Shown: one piece after another, positions 41,944-51,384 of the stretch
How positions within the stretch are numbered: position 1 is the stretch's first letter
Layout of the letters: every line of letters begins with the position of its first letter
NCBI GenBank assembly: GCA_029945625.1
Contig: JAQSCW010000055.1
Location: 62,001 to 126,000, forward strand
Reading direction: 5' to 3'
Origin: a bacterium
GTDB taxonomy: Bacteria > Bacteroidota > Bacteroidia > B-17B0 > Aurantibacillaceae
Length of the DNA stretch: 64,000 bases
Position numbers and translations under genes: made by a program
The notes under the pieces: model-generated
The model's database searches: none
What the model was told of the DNA's origin: nothing
Seen by the model: the letters and a program-made list of their open reading frames with translations, nothing else

Positions 41944-43326
41944 TTACGTTCGCACCCCAAAAATCAACACATCGTCTACTTGTTCGTAAGTGCCTTTCCA
42001 ATGATCAAAGTTTGATTTAAGTTTATTACTTATTTCTTGCATGGATAAATGGGAGTAATTTAAGATGAGTTCTTTAAGAGCCTGGTGCATAAATTTTTTT
42101 CCATTTGGTCCCCCAAACTGATCTGCGTATCCGTCGGTAATCATCACTACCAAATCGCCATCCCGCAAATCTATTACTTGTTCTTTAAATGGAATCAATT
42201 GCCCCATTGGTTTTCCTACGGGCATTTTATCGGGCTTAAATTCAATAAGCTCGCCCTTTCTGATTAACCAGAGCGGGTTGTTGGCAGCTGCAAATCGTAA
42301 TTGTTTCTTCTCAAAATTAAAACAGGCCAAAACAGCATCCATGCCATCTTTGCCACCATCCTTACTCCCATCATTGGCCATATGTTCCATAATGCGTGCT
42401 CTGGTAACATCTAACGCAGGGGCAGGATTCAGAAAATCATTGTCTCTCAACGTTTCGTTTAAACACGAAATGTTAAGCATGCTCATAATTGCGCCGGGTA
42501 CTCCGTGACCGGTGCTATCGGCAACAACCACGGCAAAGGAATTATTAATTAAAGGAGCTGCCCAATAGAAGTCGCCACTCACAATATCTTTGGGTTGGAA
42601 AAAAATAAAATGTTCAGGAAGGTGCCGGGAGAGCAGTTTTTCTGTGGCTAATAGAGATGTCTGAATTCGTTTTGCATAGTTGATACTGTCCGTAATATCT
42701 CTGTTTTTGTCTTGAATAATTGCCGAGGCGGTTTTGATTCTGTGACTACTGATGAAATTACTTTTTGTCAATTTATAGCGAATGTTGGCACCCGAAAGTG
42801 AAAACAAAATCATAAAGAGTTGAATAATATTTGTACTCAAAATATTGGGTAACGAAAAATAGGATTCCGGTCTAAAGGCAAGTGTGGCTGCAAGTATAAG
42901 CAGGTGATTAAAAATTGCCATGGCCGCTACTTTAGATACTTCCTGACAATACAGTAACCCGCGCACTACCGTGATAATAGAAACAATTAGGAAGTAGGTA
43001 AAAACAGTGTCGCGGGTGGTCATAATGGCCGATATGGTAGAAACTAACGCCACTAGTGCCGATGTGCCATAAGTGGTTACTACCGTGGGGTACTTTATCT
43101 TTCTTCGGAAAATATGCGCAAGAAATACAACAATACACGAACCAAAATCGACAATATAAAAGGGATTAATATACTCTGCGTTCCCTCTGTTTTGAATTTC
43201 AACAAAGATGAAGAAGAAGCAACAAAAGGCAGTTAAGGGCCAACTCGTTTCTGCGGCCTTTAAGGTCAAGACTTTAATTTCATCTTGCCAGTCTTTTTCC
43301 AAGATAACTTCTTGATTTTTCGTCAT
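41944..43326 (-). CDS. Membrane-bound SpoIIE/PP2C-type serine phosphatase
   Basis: The 460-residue protein has an N-terminal membrane region of six or seven hydrophobic segments (about 28-185) and a linker helix DITDSINYAKRIQTSLL. The SpoIIE phosphatase domain follows, with DIVSGDFYW, VVVADSTGHGVPGA, and DGDLVVMITDGYADQFGG carrying the metal-binding Asp residues. Such proteins dephosphorylate anti-anti-sigma or other Ser/Thr-phosphorylated regulators in response to membrane signals. No partner switch genes are adjacent. It is the first chromosomal gene after the island. The 283-base gap upstream holds nothing I recognise. Confidence 0.88.
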   Translation of the reverse strand: MTKNQEVILEKDWQDEIKVLTLKAAETSWPLTAFCCFFFIFVEIQNRGNAEYINPFYIVDFGSCIVVFLAHIFRRKIKYPTVVTTYGTSALVALVSTISAIMTTRDTVFTYFLIVSIITVVRGLLYCQEVSKVAAMAIFNHLLILAATLAFRPESYFSLPNILSTNIIQLFMILFSLSGANIRYKLTKSNFISSHRIKTASAIIQDKNRDITDSINYAKRIQTSLLATEKLLSRHLPEHFIFFQPKDIVSGDFYWAAPLINNSFAVVVADSTGHGVPGAIMSMLNISCLNETLRDNDFLNPAPALDVTRARIMEHMANDGSKDGGKDGMDAVLACFNFEKKQLRFAAANNPLWLIRKGELIEFKPDKMPVGKPMGQLIPFKEQVIDLRDGDLVVMITDGYADQFGGPNGKKFMHQALKELILNYSHLSMQEISNKLKSNFDHWKGTYEQVDDVLIFGVRT

Positions 43327-43609
43327 ACTTAATTCTCTCTGATTGTGTCCAATGTAAGAAAGAAATCTAAAAATACCTATTTGAAAATGTGGTCTTACAC
43401 GAAGGGACTGAAATAACGAAATGCATTTTGGATAAGAATTTTAGAGCGAAAGTGAACTCACCCAACAAATTTACTTAAATTGACCCTGCCAGGGGTCAAA
43501 GGGAGATGTGGGGAGAATTTTTTGAGCGAGGCCCCCATGACGAAAACGCCGGTGGTGTTGAGGACACTATTTCTCTCCACAGGTTTCTATTTTGATCAAC
43601 AGAAGAGGC

Positions 43610-44697
43610 TCAACCAGTAAGCTCTTTATTGTTAGTATATTTATTTTTAGGAGGCTTATCATCGCCAAATAGTACGCCCCACTTTTTAAACTGTTCAGTA
43701 TGGTCAAATATTATTTTAAAAACCGCCATCAATGGCAGCGATAAAAACATCCCTGTAATTCCTGCTAGTGCTCCACCTACAAAAACTCCAAAAAGACTAA
43801 CCAAGGCATTAATTCTAATTTTAGACCCAACAATGAAAGGCATCAAAATATTATTATCTAAAACCTGAACTACCCCTATTGTTATCAAAACAGTAAAGAC
43901 CGGACCGAGGTCGGGGGTTGAACTTAAGGTGAGTAATACACCCAAAATATTGCCTATAAGAGCACCAACGTAGGGTATAAGATTGAGGATCGCAAATATA
44001 ATGGCAATGAGAAAGGCGTAGTTAATGCCAAAAATCAATAGCGTACCACCCAACAAAATTGTCATATAAGTAAATTGGATCAAAAGGCCAACGATATAGC
44101 TTTGAATGATGGACTCAATGCTCTTTAATGTTTCAGTAACTTGTAAATTTTCCTCCTCTTTAAACCACATCAGTAAGAACTTTCTTAATAGCGATTTATA
44201 ATAGAGAATAAAAAAAGTGTAAATGGGGAACAAACCAAAGAACACCAGGAGCGTGCTAATAGAACTCATGGCGTTGTTAAGGTAATTACTGGCGGAGTCT
44301 AGAAAATTATTTGTTTGTTGTTGAATTAGTTCGGCCTGTGTCGTCGTAGAAAGATTCGTTTTAGTACTGAGCCACTTGCTTAGTGCAGTGATGTGATTGA
44401 TAATATTTAACTTAATAGTGGTAAAATTATGGATGAGTGGTTTAATTTGGGAGGAAATAAAAAACACAATGAGGCCCAAAACAATTGCCAGAAGTAATAT
44501 TGTTAGAAAAATTGAAATGCCATTTGGTATTTTTTTTCGAACGAAAAATCGATACACGGGCAGCAGAGCAATAGAGGCCACCAAGGCCATGAGCATGGGC
44601 ATAATGATATTTTGCAATTGACTAATTACGACGGTAGCCAACACAAGACCCATTAATTCTATGGAGCGTTTTACGGTGAGGGGCATTTGGTGTATCA
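43610..44697 (-). CDS. AI-2E family transporter
   Basis: The ATG at 44697 is preferred over a TTG at 44713. The 362-residue protein has the AI-2E/YdiK/PerM family pattern: two N-terminal helices, a long soluble loop (residues about 80-150), then five more segments including ILNLIPYVGALIGNILGV and the C-terminal FVGGALAGITGMFLSLPLMAVFKII. Members export diverse small molecules or sodium; only a few transport autoinducer-2. Substrate unknown. Confidence 0.9.
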
Positions 44698-44713
44698 TTG
44701 GTTGTATGGACAA

Positions 44714-45110
44714 GGAGGAGCCGCAAAGCTGGAAAATACTAGAAGAAAATAGTTATAATAACGGAGTAAAAAGTTACAAGATTCACGCATTTCAAACTTA
44801 GGGGATGACAAGGATGCGTTAATGAGTTTCGGTTTCTGCACTTGCTCTAGGCATAATAGGTTAGGTTTCATGCTTGATACAATGGGGGGTCTAGCGCGGG
44901 AGATAGCACCGGTAGCGACAATGTAATAATCGGCACTGCACTAGTAGTCTCTAGTTTTTGTTTATGGGTATGTGAATTATATAAGTCTGAACTGTAATTG
45001 TATAAGAACCTTGGTGAGCATGGCGTTTACATTTACCCTGTAAAGTGATAGGAATTTTTGCTTTATGAATAATAGAAACGGGAAAGAACAGTGTTCGCCA
45101 ACTACGCAGA
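44714..45110. other. Intergenic gap, no gene seen
   Basis: This 397-base divergent region between the AI-2E transporter and the alpha/beta hydrolase contains no frame, RNA fold or repeat that I can support. It presumably holds the promoters of both genes. Confidence 0.6.
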
Positions 45111-46229
45111 ATGGAAAATTATAGAGAAGAGAAAACGAGATTGGAATTAAATAAATTGATTTTGGACATCACCACTACGATTCAGGCAGAAAACCCTGAA
45201 TTGCTGAACTATTTGAATGAAATGCCGGTGACGATTCCTAATGAAGCGCATCCGGAAGTAGATGTGAACACATTAAGAGCTTATTACGAATCACTCGTAA
45301 TTTTATTAGATAGATATGAGGGCACTCATTCAAAAAAGCGCAATCCTGAAGAACGTGCAACTATACCGGTAACTGAAATTAGGACGATGAAAGAAGATAA
45401 ATCAAGTAAACAGTTAGTGATGGAACTCAACAACGTTGTTGTTTCCTATCAGGATGTGGGGGAAGGAAGTGTTCCAATCCTATTTCTTCACGGGTTTCCC
45501 TTTGATAAATGGATGTGGAAGGGTCAACTAGATGATCTAAAATCTTCAAATCGCGTGATTGCCTATGATATTCGAGGATTTGGCAAATCTACCGATGAGA
45601 AGTCGCCGCTAAGCATTGATCTTTTTACGGAAGATTTAGTGTTGTTCATGGATAAGTTAAATATTGAAAAGGCCATTATTTGCGGGCTCTCCATGGGAGG
45701 ATACATTGTGTTGAATGCCATAAAAAGATTTCCAGAACGCTTTGCAGCGATTATTTTATGTGATACCCAGTGCATAGCCGATACACCTGAAGTAAAAGAA
45801 AAGCGCTATGCGACCATTGAACAAATTAAGCTGAATGGTGCAGAGGCGTTTAATGAAAAATTTGTTCAGAGTGTGTTCCACCCCGATTCATTAGTGGAGA
45901 TGGGGGAGCTCGTTAAAAATTTGCGAAGTACGGTGTTTTCAAATTCCGATCAAATTATCGCAGCGGGGTTAACCGCTTTGGCAGAGCGTGGGGAAACGTG
46001 TTCTATTTTAGAGGCTATAAAAGTTCCAACACTTATAATGTGCGGGAAAGCAGATCAATTAACACCGGTGGCACAAGCTGAATTTATGCATAAGCATATT
46101 AAGGGTTCTCGCGTAGAGGTGATTGAGAAGGCGGGACATGTTTCTAATCTTGAACAACCGGATGAGTTTAACAAACATCTGCGTGACTTTCTGAAGTCAG
46201 TAAGCTTAGGCATTCAATTAGAAAAGTAA
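45111..46229 (+). CDS. Alpha/beta hydrolase with N-terminal helical extension
   Basis: The C-terminal about 260 of 372 residues form an alpha/beta hydrolase: oxyanion region LFLHGFPFDKWMW, AYDIRGFGKS, nucleophile GLSMGG (Ser near 193), acid in CGKADQLTP and His in AGHVSNLEQP. The first about 110 residues form an acidic helical extension (EKTRLELNKLILDITTTIQ) with no enzyme motif and no signal sequence, so the protein is probably cytoplasmic. The family includes esterases, lactonases and haloperoxidase-like enzymes; substrate unknown. It stands alone on the plus strand. Confidence 0.88.
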   Translation: MENYREEKTRLELNKLILDITTTIQAENPELLNYLNEMPVTIPNEAHPEVDVNTLRAYYESLVILLDRYEGTHSKKRNPEERATIPVTEIRTMKEDKSSKQLVMELNNVVVSYQDVGEGSVPILFLHGFPFDKWMWKGQLDDLKSSNRVIAYDIRGFGKSTDEKSPLSIDLFTEDLVLFMDKLNIEKAIICGLSMGGYIVLNAIKRFPERFAAIILCDTQCIADTPEVKEKRYATIEQIKLNGAEAFNEKFVQSVFHPDSLVEMGELVKNLRSTVFSNSDQIIAAGLTALAERGETCSILEAIKVPTLIMCGKADQLTPVAQAEFMHKHIKGSRVEVIEKAGHVSNLEQPDEFNKHLRDFLKSVSLGIQLEK

Positions 46230-46372
46230 AAAATTAGCAATAAAGTGATGACGAAAAATTAATGTGTTTTTGCTCGGTTTGGCGTGCCTCCATGCGGAGG
46301 TGACTGCGGGGACGTTAGGAGACAACTAGCCGCTCTGTTGCATGAGACTAGTAGGGCACGAAATTAGGGCCT

Positions 46373-47407
46373 TCATTTATTCTGATGGGCATTTACAAGG
46401 GGAATCACTTTTGACCCAATCAATTCAATGGCGTGCATCAATTTAGTGTGTGACAATCCGGCATTGTCCATTTGAAAGCTAAAACGAGATATTCCTCCCA
46501 ATGCCCTACTATGTCTGATAATTTTTTCAGCAACTTCTTCGGGTCCGCCTACCACAAGCGCTCCTAGAGGGCCTTGTTGCGCATCAAACCTGGCTCGCGT
46601 AACGGGTGGCCAGCCACGCTCTTTGCCTATTCGTGTAAATGTTTCGGCATATCCGGGAAAGTAGTCATTCACCGCTTCTTCTGTGCCCGTGCCCACATAA
46701 CCAAGCGAATGTAGGCCCACTTGAAGTTTTTCGGGTGCGTGTCCCGCTTTCCTTCCGGCTTCTTTGTATAAATCTACTAATGGTTTAAATCGATGCGTTT
46801 CGCCACCAATGATGGCAATCATAAGTGGCAATCCTAAATGGCCGGCTCTCACAAATGATTGTGGTGTGCCTCCAACCCCAACCCAAATGGGGAGTTGCTT
46901 TTGAACCGGTCGCGGATAAATTGCCTGATTTACAAGTGCAGGTCTAAATTTACCGGTCCAATTTACAATTTCATGATCACGGATGGCAAGGAGTAATTCT
47001 AATTTCTCGGCATATAACTGATCATAATCTTCCAGATGATAACCAAAGAGGGGAAATGATTCGATGAAGGATCCTCTTCCTGTAACAATTTCGGCTCGCC
47101 CATTTGACACCAAATCCAGAGTCGCAAATTGCTGAAATACTCTTACGGGATCGGCGGCGCTTAAAACGGTGACCGCGCTCGTTAAACGAATTTGTTTGGT
47201 TTTAGAAGCGGCAGCTGCCAGGATGATAGAAGGAGCGGAGTCTAAGAATTCTTTGCGATGGTGTTCACCTATACCAAATACATGTAAGCCCTTTTGATCG
47301 GCATGTTCAATTCTTTCAAGCAATTCAGCTATCATCTGCGATGAGTTGGCACTTACTTTTCCTTGTAAAGAAAGGCCTGAAGCAAAACTGTCGATCCCTA
47401 TTTCCAT
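46373..47407 (-). CDS. LLM-class flavin-dependent oxidoreductase
   Basis: The 344-residue protein matches the bacterial luciferase-like family: LHVFGIGEHHRKEF near residue 40, IRLTSAVTVLSAADPVRVFQQFATLD, LVSNGRAEIVTGRGSF, and PIWVGVGGTPQSFVRAGHLGLPLM. These proteins use reduced FMN or F420; Bacteroidota ones generally use FMN. Substrate unknown. It follows the SRPBCC protein gene by 12 bases and is the last gene of the MarR-linked cluster. Confidence 0.9.
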   Translation of the reverse strand: MEIGIDSFASGLSLQGKVSANSSQMIAELLERIEHADQKGLHVFGIGEHHRKEFLDSAPSIILAAAASKTKQIRLTSAVTVLSAADPVRVFQQFATLDLVSNGRAEIVTGRGSFIESFPLFGYHLEDYDQLYAEKLELLLAIRDHEIVNWTGKFRPALVNQAIYPRPVQKQLPIWVGVGGTPQSFVRAGHLGLPLMIAIIGGETHRFKPLVDLYKEAGRKAGHAPEKLQVGLHSLGYVGTGTEEAVNDYFPGYAETFTRIGKERGWPPVTRARFDAQQGPLGALVVGGPEEVAEKIIRHSRALGGISRFSFQMDNAGLSHTKLMHAIELIGSKVIPLVNAHQNK

Positions 47408-47419
47408 GCGACTATTGTT

Positions 47420-47842
47420 TTAAAGATGTATTCCTTCAATATAATTTTTGCTTTTTATTACTGCTGATTTTAATAAGTCGGAATTATTGGCCGTTTGCCT
47501 GTTTTCTCGGAATTCCCAATTCATTACATACGTAAGAAGCGTTGAGTGTTCATTAAGTGCTTTGGCATAATTCTCTACGTAGCCTTTTACGAGCGGATGT
47601 TCAATAATTTGAAACCGAACACAATAGGGTGTTGCTGTTATTTTTTCGGTGACAGAATTTGTTCCCACAGGCATCGTTAGATCCATTTTACGAAGGGTCG
47701 CATCTGCTGATTTCTCAAGTATTTTTACATTAGAAACGCCGGGCACAAAGTTTTCGGGATGGTCTATTTTGTAAAGTAGGTGTTCCCATACTTTTTGTAA
47801 TGGAGCCTGAACTGTTTCGCTATGATGGATTGTATTTTCCAA
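47420..47842 (-). CDS. SRPBCC/AtaL-like domain protein
   Basis: The start appears to be TTG at 47842, two bases after the upstream stop, since no ATG occurs until far inside the domain; coupling to the upstream gene would support this. The 140-residue product resembles a helix-grip lipid/ligand-binding protein of the AtaL-like group: TVQAPLQKVWEHLLYKIDHPENFVPGV, then VTEKITATPYCVRFQII and LTYVMNWEFRE. It may bind or modify a small aromatic ligand. It sits between the DUF6069-like and luciferase-like genes. Confidence 0.72.
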   Translation of the reverse strand: MENTIHHSETVQAPLQKVWEHLLYKIDHPENFVPGVSNVKILEKSADATLRKMDLTMPVGTNSVTEKITATPYCVRFQIIEHPLVKGYVENYAKALNEHSTLLTYVMNWEFRENRQTANNSDLLKSAVIKSKNYIEGIHL

Positions 47843-47844
47843 CC

Positions 47845-48258
47845 TTATTGTTTTGCTTTAGTTGCTTTACCAATAAAAAACAAGAGTGCGGCCACAACCA
47901 CGACATGCATAACATTTAATGAAACGGCATACGCCGCCGTTACGCCCGGAATACCCATGAAAGGATTAATAAATGAAAGAAGCAAAAGCACAATGGATAC
48001 GATGCGGAAGAGGTGAAAGCCATTAGTGGTGAATTTCTCGATTAGGAAAAAGACGGAACAGGCAATTAGTGCGGGAACTATAGTGGCAATAATAACCGGA
48101 ACTGCCGTAAGCGGTGTGTTGGGTTGAATAAAGATGTTATCAGTGATTGTACCCACTGCTTTAAAAATAAAAAAGAGGGCTAGGTTAATGACCACAGCGG
48201 CACCTGCTGCAAATGCACCTGCTTTCATGGATTGTGCAAACGTTAATTTTGTTTTCAT
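47845..48258 (-). CDS. Four-helix membrane protein (DUF6069-like)
   Basis: The 137-residue protein has four hydrophobic segments and the order seen in DUF6069 proteins (AGAAVVINLALFFIFKA...TPLTAVPVIIATIVPALIA...GVTAAYAVSLNVMHVVVVAALL). Function unknown. It is first in a three-gene set with the SRPBCC and luciferase-like genes, and a MarR-type operator copy lies 42 bases before its start. Confidence 0.75.
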   Translation of the reverse strand: MKTKLTFAQSMKAGAFAAGAAVVINLALFFIFKAVGTITDNIFIQPNTPLTAVPVIIATIVPALIACSVFFLIEKFTTNGFHLFRIVSIVLLLLSFINPFMGIPGVTAAYAVSLNVMHVVVVAALLFFIGKATKAKQ

Positions 48259-48299
48259 AGGTTTCGTTTTTTTAGGTTTATTTATATGTATCTATTATG

Positions 48300-48313
48300 A
48301 TTGTATGTACAAT
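48300..48313. promoter_or_regulatory. MarR-type operator, copy 1
   Basis: ATTGTA-TG-TACAAT, identical in its core to the operator before the marR-like gene, lies between that gene's stop and the DUF6069-like gene. It suggests that the regulator controls the downstream trio. Confidence 0.7.
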
Positions 48314-48332
48314 TAGTTAGTCAAAAAAAAGT

Positions 48333-48788
48333 TCAATCTTCTCTTAGCTCATTCAGCCATTCATTCATGAGTTTTGCTTTTTCTACATTAAATGTTTTAG
48401 CTTTTGTTCTTGTTGGATTAGGTGTAGCATCAATTTTTTCAATCAAATCAAGTCCTTTTTTGTTGATCCTAATATCAACGAGCCTTCTATCGGTTTTATC
48501 TTCGGTTCGATGGATTAATTTTTTTTCTAGCAGTTTATCTACGATGCGTGTTGAATTGGACGATTTATCAATCATCCGTTCAGTGATCTCATGATTGCAA
48601 TATCCCTCCGGGAATTTTCCTCTTAATATGCGAAGTACATTGTATTGATGCGGAGTAATACCAAAAGGCTTAAGAAGTAACGCAAAACTTGAATTTTGCC
48701 AACTCGCCGTAACTTGAATATTCACGATAAGTTTTTGAAACTCGCTCTTAAAGGGTTTTGTTTGTTTTATTACTTCTTCAACTTTCAC
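48333..48788 (-). CDS. MarR-family transcriptional regulator
   Basis: It starts with GTG at 48788. The 151-residue protein has the winged-helix pattern FGITPHQYNVLRILRGKFPEGY, then EITERMIDKSSNSTRIVDKLLEKKLIHRTEDKTDRRLVDIRINKKGLDLI with the DRR wing. It probably represses itself and the downstream DUF6069/SRPBCC/luciferase-like genes through two matching palindromes. The inducing ligand is unknown but could be the substrate of the flavoenzyme. Confidence 0.92.
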   Translation of the reverse strand: MKVEEVIKQTKPFKSEFQKLIVNIQVTASWQNSSFALLLKPFGITPHQYNVLRILRGKFPEGYCNHEITERMIDKSSNSTRIVDKLLEKKLIHRTEDKTDRRLVDIRINKKGLDLIEKIDATPNPTRTKAKTFNVEKAKLMNEWLNELRED

Positions 48789-48806
48789 GCAGCAAAGATA
48801 TGCAAA

Positions 48807-48826
48807 TTAATTGTATGTACAATTAA
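48807..48826. promoter_or_regulatory. MarR-type operator, copy 2
   Basis: TTAATTGTATGTACAATTAA is a perfect palindrome (9-bp arms, TG centre) 18 bases upstream of the marR start. It shares its 14-base core with copy 1. Confidence 0.78.
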
Positions 48827-48896
48827 AATTGAAAAAAAGATGAAATTACTGTGTATGACCCTGATGTTGCCTCGTTGGATGCGCGTTACCTTGATT

Positions 48897-50255
48897 TCAG
48901 GTGATCGGATTATTGTGTTTAATAAAATCGTCTTTCCCCCTTGTGAGTTCATCCACAATATGCTGTCTTTTAGAGATAAGAGCAGCGACATACTGCGTTT
49001 TTCTGTAAAAAAGGGAAAAGATCCGCCACTTGCCGCGCAAGTCTTTAAAGCGCCGGTAATAGAAGAACGCAAAAAGGCCGGAAATGGGGAGGGTGATGGC
49101 ATACCCCAGAGTGATTCGCCAGTCGCTGAAATACATGTTTACCAGCCAGATTTGCAACGCATAAAAGAGGAGAAATGCAAAAGTGCCCATCGTGAGCGCG
49201 ATAGACCCAAAAAAGTCGGGACGTCGTGTGATTAGAGTTGCTGCCCAAAATGGTAATCGGAACGGGAGATAATTATTTAGGAATCCAAAAAAGAAAAATG
49301 GAAGTCCAAGCAGCAGATAAAAGGCCGATTTAATGGCGTCTAAAGCAGGGGAGGCACTTCCCACACCTTTAATATGTTTATCATTTAGTTTGAGGCGCTC
49401 AATTTGATGTAAATATGTTTCAATTTCTTTCTTAAACTCCTGAACCCGCTTCGGTTCAGTTGCTTTAAAATGTCTCACCGAATCCCGGATCCGTTTCGTG
49501 GTATTAAAATCATCGGCCATTTCTTTGGGAGACTGACCCAACTCAAGAAGCAATTGTGATTTGTAGATGGCTTCAATACGTGCTACCAATTTGTCTTCTT
49601 CGGCATCTTCAATGGCTACCACCTGAGTTTCGAGGTGGCGACGGATCTCGTCGGTTAGCGCATGAGCTCCTTTGAAAGGATCCTGTTTATAGGCTTCGTA
49701 GAAATCCGAAACATGTATAGCCTGATCCACATTAATAAACGCATCGCTGTAAAATGTATGCGGATCAGAAAAATTTAAACCCACTGTGATAATTTTGAGA
49801 TCCAATGCAAAATTATTTTCCGCTTCAGCTCCTAAACAAATGCGTGCAGTACCTGACTGGATCTTTTTTAGTTTCCGTTCGGTTACCGAAATGCCCTCAG
49901 GAAACGCAAGTATGGCTCCGCCTTTGGCGAGATGTTTATAACAGATGGAAAAGATCTCTTTGTTTTTCTTGCCTTGGCCGGGTGTTTCACTGCTTCTAAA
50001 AATGGGAATCATGTTGAATTTAGGCAGAATCCATTGGGCGAATCTCCCTTCAAACAAGGCACCTTTGGCTAAGAAAAATAGTCTGCGGTTCGTAATGGTC
50101 GCAATCACAATGGGATCCATAAATGCACTGGGATGATTGGCCACAAAAAAAACCGGCCCTTTCTCGGGAATGTTTTCTACACCCTTTACCTGAAAGGTTC
50201 TGAAGTAAAACCTGTTTGCCACTCTAAACAGAAGACGCAGTAAATAATATAACAT
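48897..50255 (-). CDS. PlsC-type acyltransferase
   Basis: The 452-residue membrane protein carries the glycerophosphate acyltransferase motifs: NHPSAFMD (His41-x4-Asp46), IPIFRSSE and FPEGIS. The family transfers acyl groups to lysophosphatidate or related acceptors at the inner membrane. It is longer than the 240-residue PlsC norm: after the catalytic domain there is a coiled segment (about 215-290) and three to four C-terminal hydrophobic segments. Bacteroidota often have this long form. Acceptor unknown. Confidence 0.87.
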   Translation of the reverse strand: MLYYLLRLLFRVANRFYFRTFQVKGVENIPEKGPVFFVANHPSAFMDPIVIATITNRRLFFLAKGALFEGRFAQWILPKFNMIPIFRSSETPGQGKKNKEIFSICYKHLAKGGAILAFPEGISVTERKLKKIQSGTARICLGAEAENNFALDLKIITVGLNFSDPHTFYSDAFINVDQAIHVSDFYEAYKQDPFKGAHALTDEIRRHLETQVVAIEDAEEDKLVARIEAIYKSQLLLELGQSPKEMADDFNTTKRIRDSVRHFKATEPKRVQEFKKEIETYLHQIERLKLNDKHIKGVGSASPALDAIKSAFYLLLGLPFFFFGFLNNYLPFRLPFWAATLITRRPDFFGSIALTMGTFAFLLFYALQIWLVNMYFSDWRITLGYAITLPISGLFAFFYYRRFKDLRGKWRIFSLFYRKTQYVAALISKRQHIVDELTRGKDDFIKHNNPIT

Positions 50256-50672
50256 TGGAACTAAGATACGATTTTAATTATTGCATCCTAAACCGGTGGT
50301 GCATGATGAATTGTTTTGTGAAATTCGCGCCTGGTTGTAGATTATTGTTTTTAAAGTTCGCCGAATGGCATAACTTTAGAGATGATTTCTTTTTGTTTGG
50401 TAAAACGTTATCTGTTTTATTTTTTAAGTCAATCGTTAAAACAAAATTTGTGGAGGCCTGTCCACCGCTAACGATTTGCCATAAGGCGCGAGGGAAGAGT
50501 TGAAGAAACGAATGTTCTTTACAAAAGGAATAGCAAAGACCTGCCCGAACGATGTAGGAGGCTATTTTCTTGGTGGGGTAGACCCGAATAATTTTTGTCT
50601 GATCCAAGTGACTCCTTTAAAGGGATTTGCCCTTAAATTGCGGTTTAATATTTTATATCCATATTTGCAGAT
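50256..50672. other. Intergenic gap with nested inverted repeat
   Basis: No convincing gene in 417 bases; frames on both strands give no recognisable protein. At 50431-50476 AATCGTTA and TAACGATT enclose an inner GTGGA/TCCAC hairpin, giving a cruciform-like structure of unknown role. Confidence 0.5.
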
Positions 50673-51338
50673 ATGCAGGTGCATTTACAAAGACTGATTG
50701 TGTTTTCTATGTTCTTATCGCAAGCCGCGCTTTCTCAAAAGCATGCGGTAGGATCGTGGCAACTAAAGAAGGCTGAAAACGGAATTTCAGTGTATTCGAG
50801 AGATGCCCTGAATTCTAAATTTAAAGAAGTAAGATCTGTTTTTCTGGTGAAGACCTCCTTATCGAGTGTAGTGGCTCTTTTAAATGATTTCGACTCCTAT
50901 ACGCAGTGGGTGTATCGATGTGGAGCTTCCTCCACGGTGAAACATATTTCTGAAAAGGAACATCTTCATTACCAATCGGTGATCGCACCCTGGCCGGTTG
51001 ATAATAGGGATTTTGTAGTAATGGTGAAACAATCGCAGGATCCCCATACTAAAGTAGTAACTCAAAAAGGGACCTCTGTTCCCGAAGCCTGTGCTCCTGT
51101 GCCCCATCATGTGCGGATTATTCAATTCACTGCACAATGGACGATTACACCATTAAATGGCGGAATGGTAAGTGTGGAATACCAATTGCTGGTTGATCCG
51201 GGTGGTAATATTCCGGCCTGGCTGGTAAATCTTGCAGCGTTGGAGGGTCCCTACGATACTGCACTGGCCATGAAAGAATGGATCTTTAAAGAGAAGTATC
51301 AGAAGGCCTTGGTTTCTTATATTAAAGAACCTGAATGA
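50673..51338 (+). CDS. Exported START-domain protein
   Basis: The 221-residue protein has a signal sequence ending near AALSQ and a START lipid-binding domain: WQLKKAENGISVYSRD, VVALLNDFDSYTQWVYRC, IAPWPVDNRDFVVM, and VDPGGNIPAWLVN. It is of the StarD-like type common in Bacteroidota and presumably binds a hydrophobic ligand in the periplasm. It converges with the PEP-synthase-like gene. Confidence 0.87.
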   Translation: MQVHLQRLIVFSMFLSQAALSQKHAVGSWQLKKAENGISVYSRDALNSKFKEVRSVFLVKTSLSSVVALLNDFDSYTQWVYRCGASSTVKHISEKEHLHYQSVIAPWPVDNRDFVVMVKQSQDPHTKVVTQKGTSVPEACAPVPHHVRIIQFTAQWTITPLNGGMVSVEYQLLVDPGGNIPAWLVNLAALEGPYDTALAMKEWIFKEKYQKALVSYIKEPE

Positions 51339-51384
51339 ATTTCACAGAAGTTAAATGACTGGGGAGGAGAGCTGTCGCCCTATT

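Noticed and set aside
46285-46301. Hairpin CCTCC-ATGC-GGAGG between the hydrolase and luciferase-like genes
   Set aside because: The stem is only five bases and no T run follows, so I do not call it a terminator.
50278-50607. 109-codon minus-strand frame between the acyltransferase and START genes
   Set aside because: The predicted protein has no recognisable fold or motif and overlaps an inverted repeat; the codon pattern is unlike that of neighbours.
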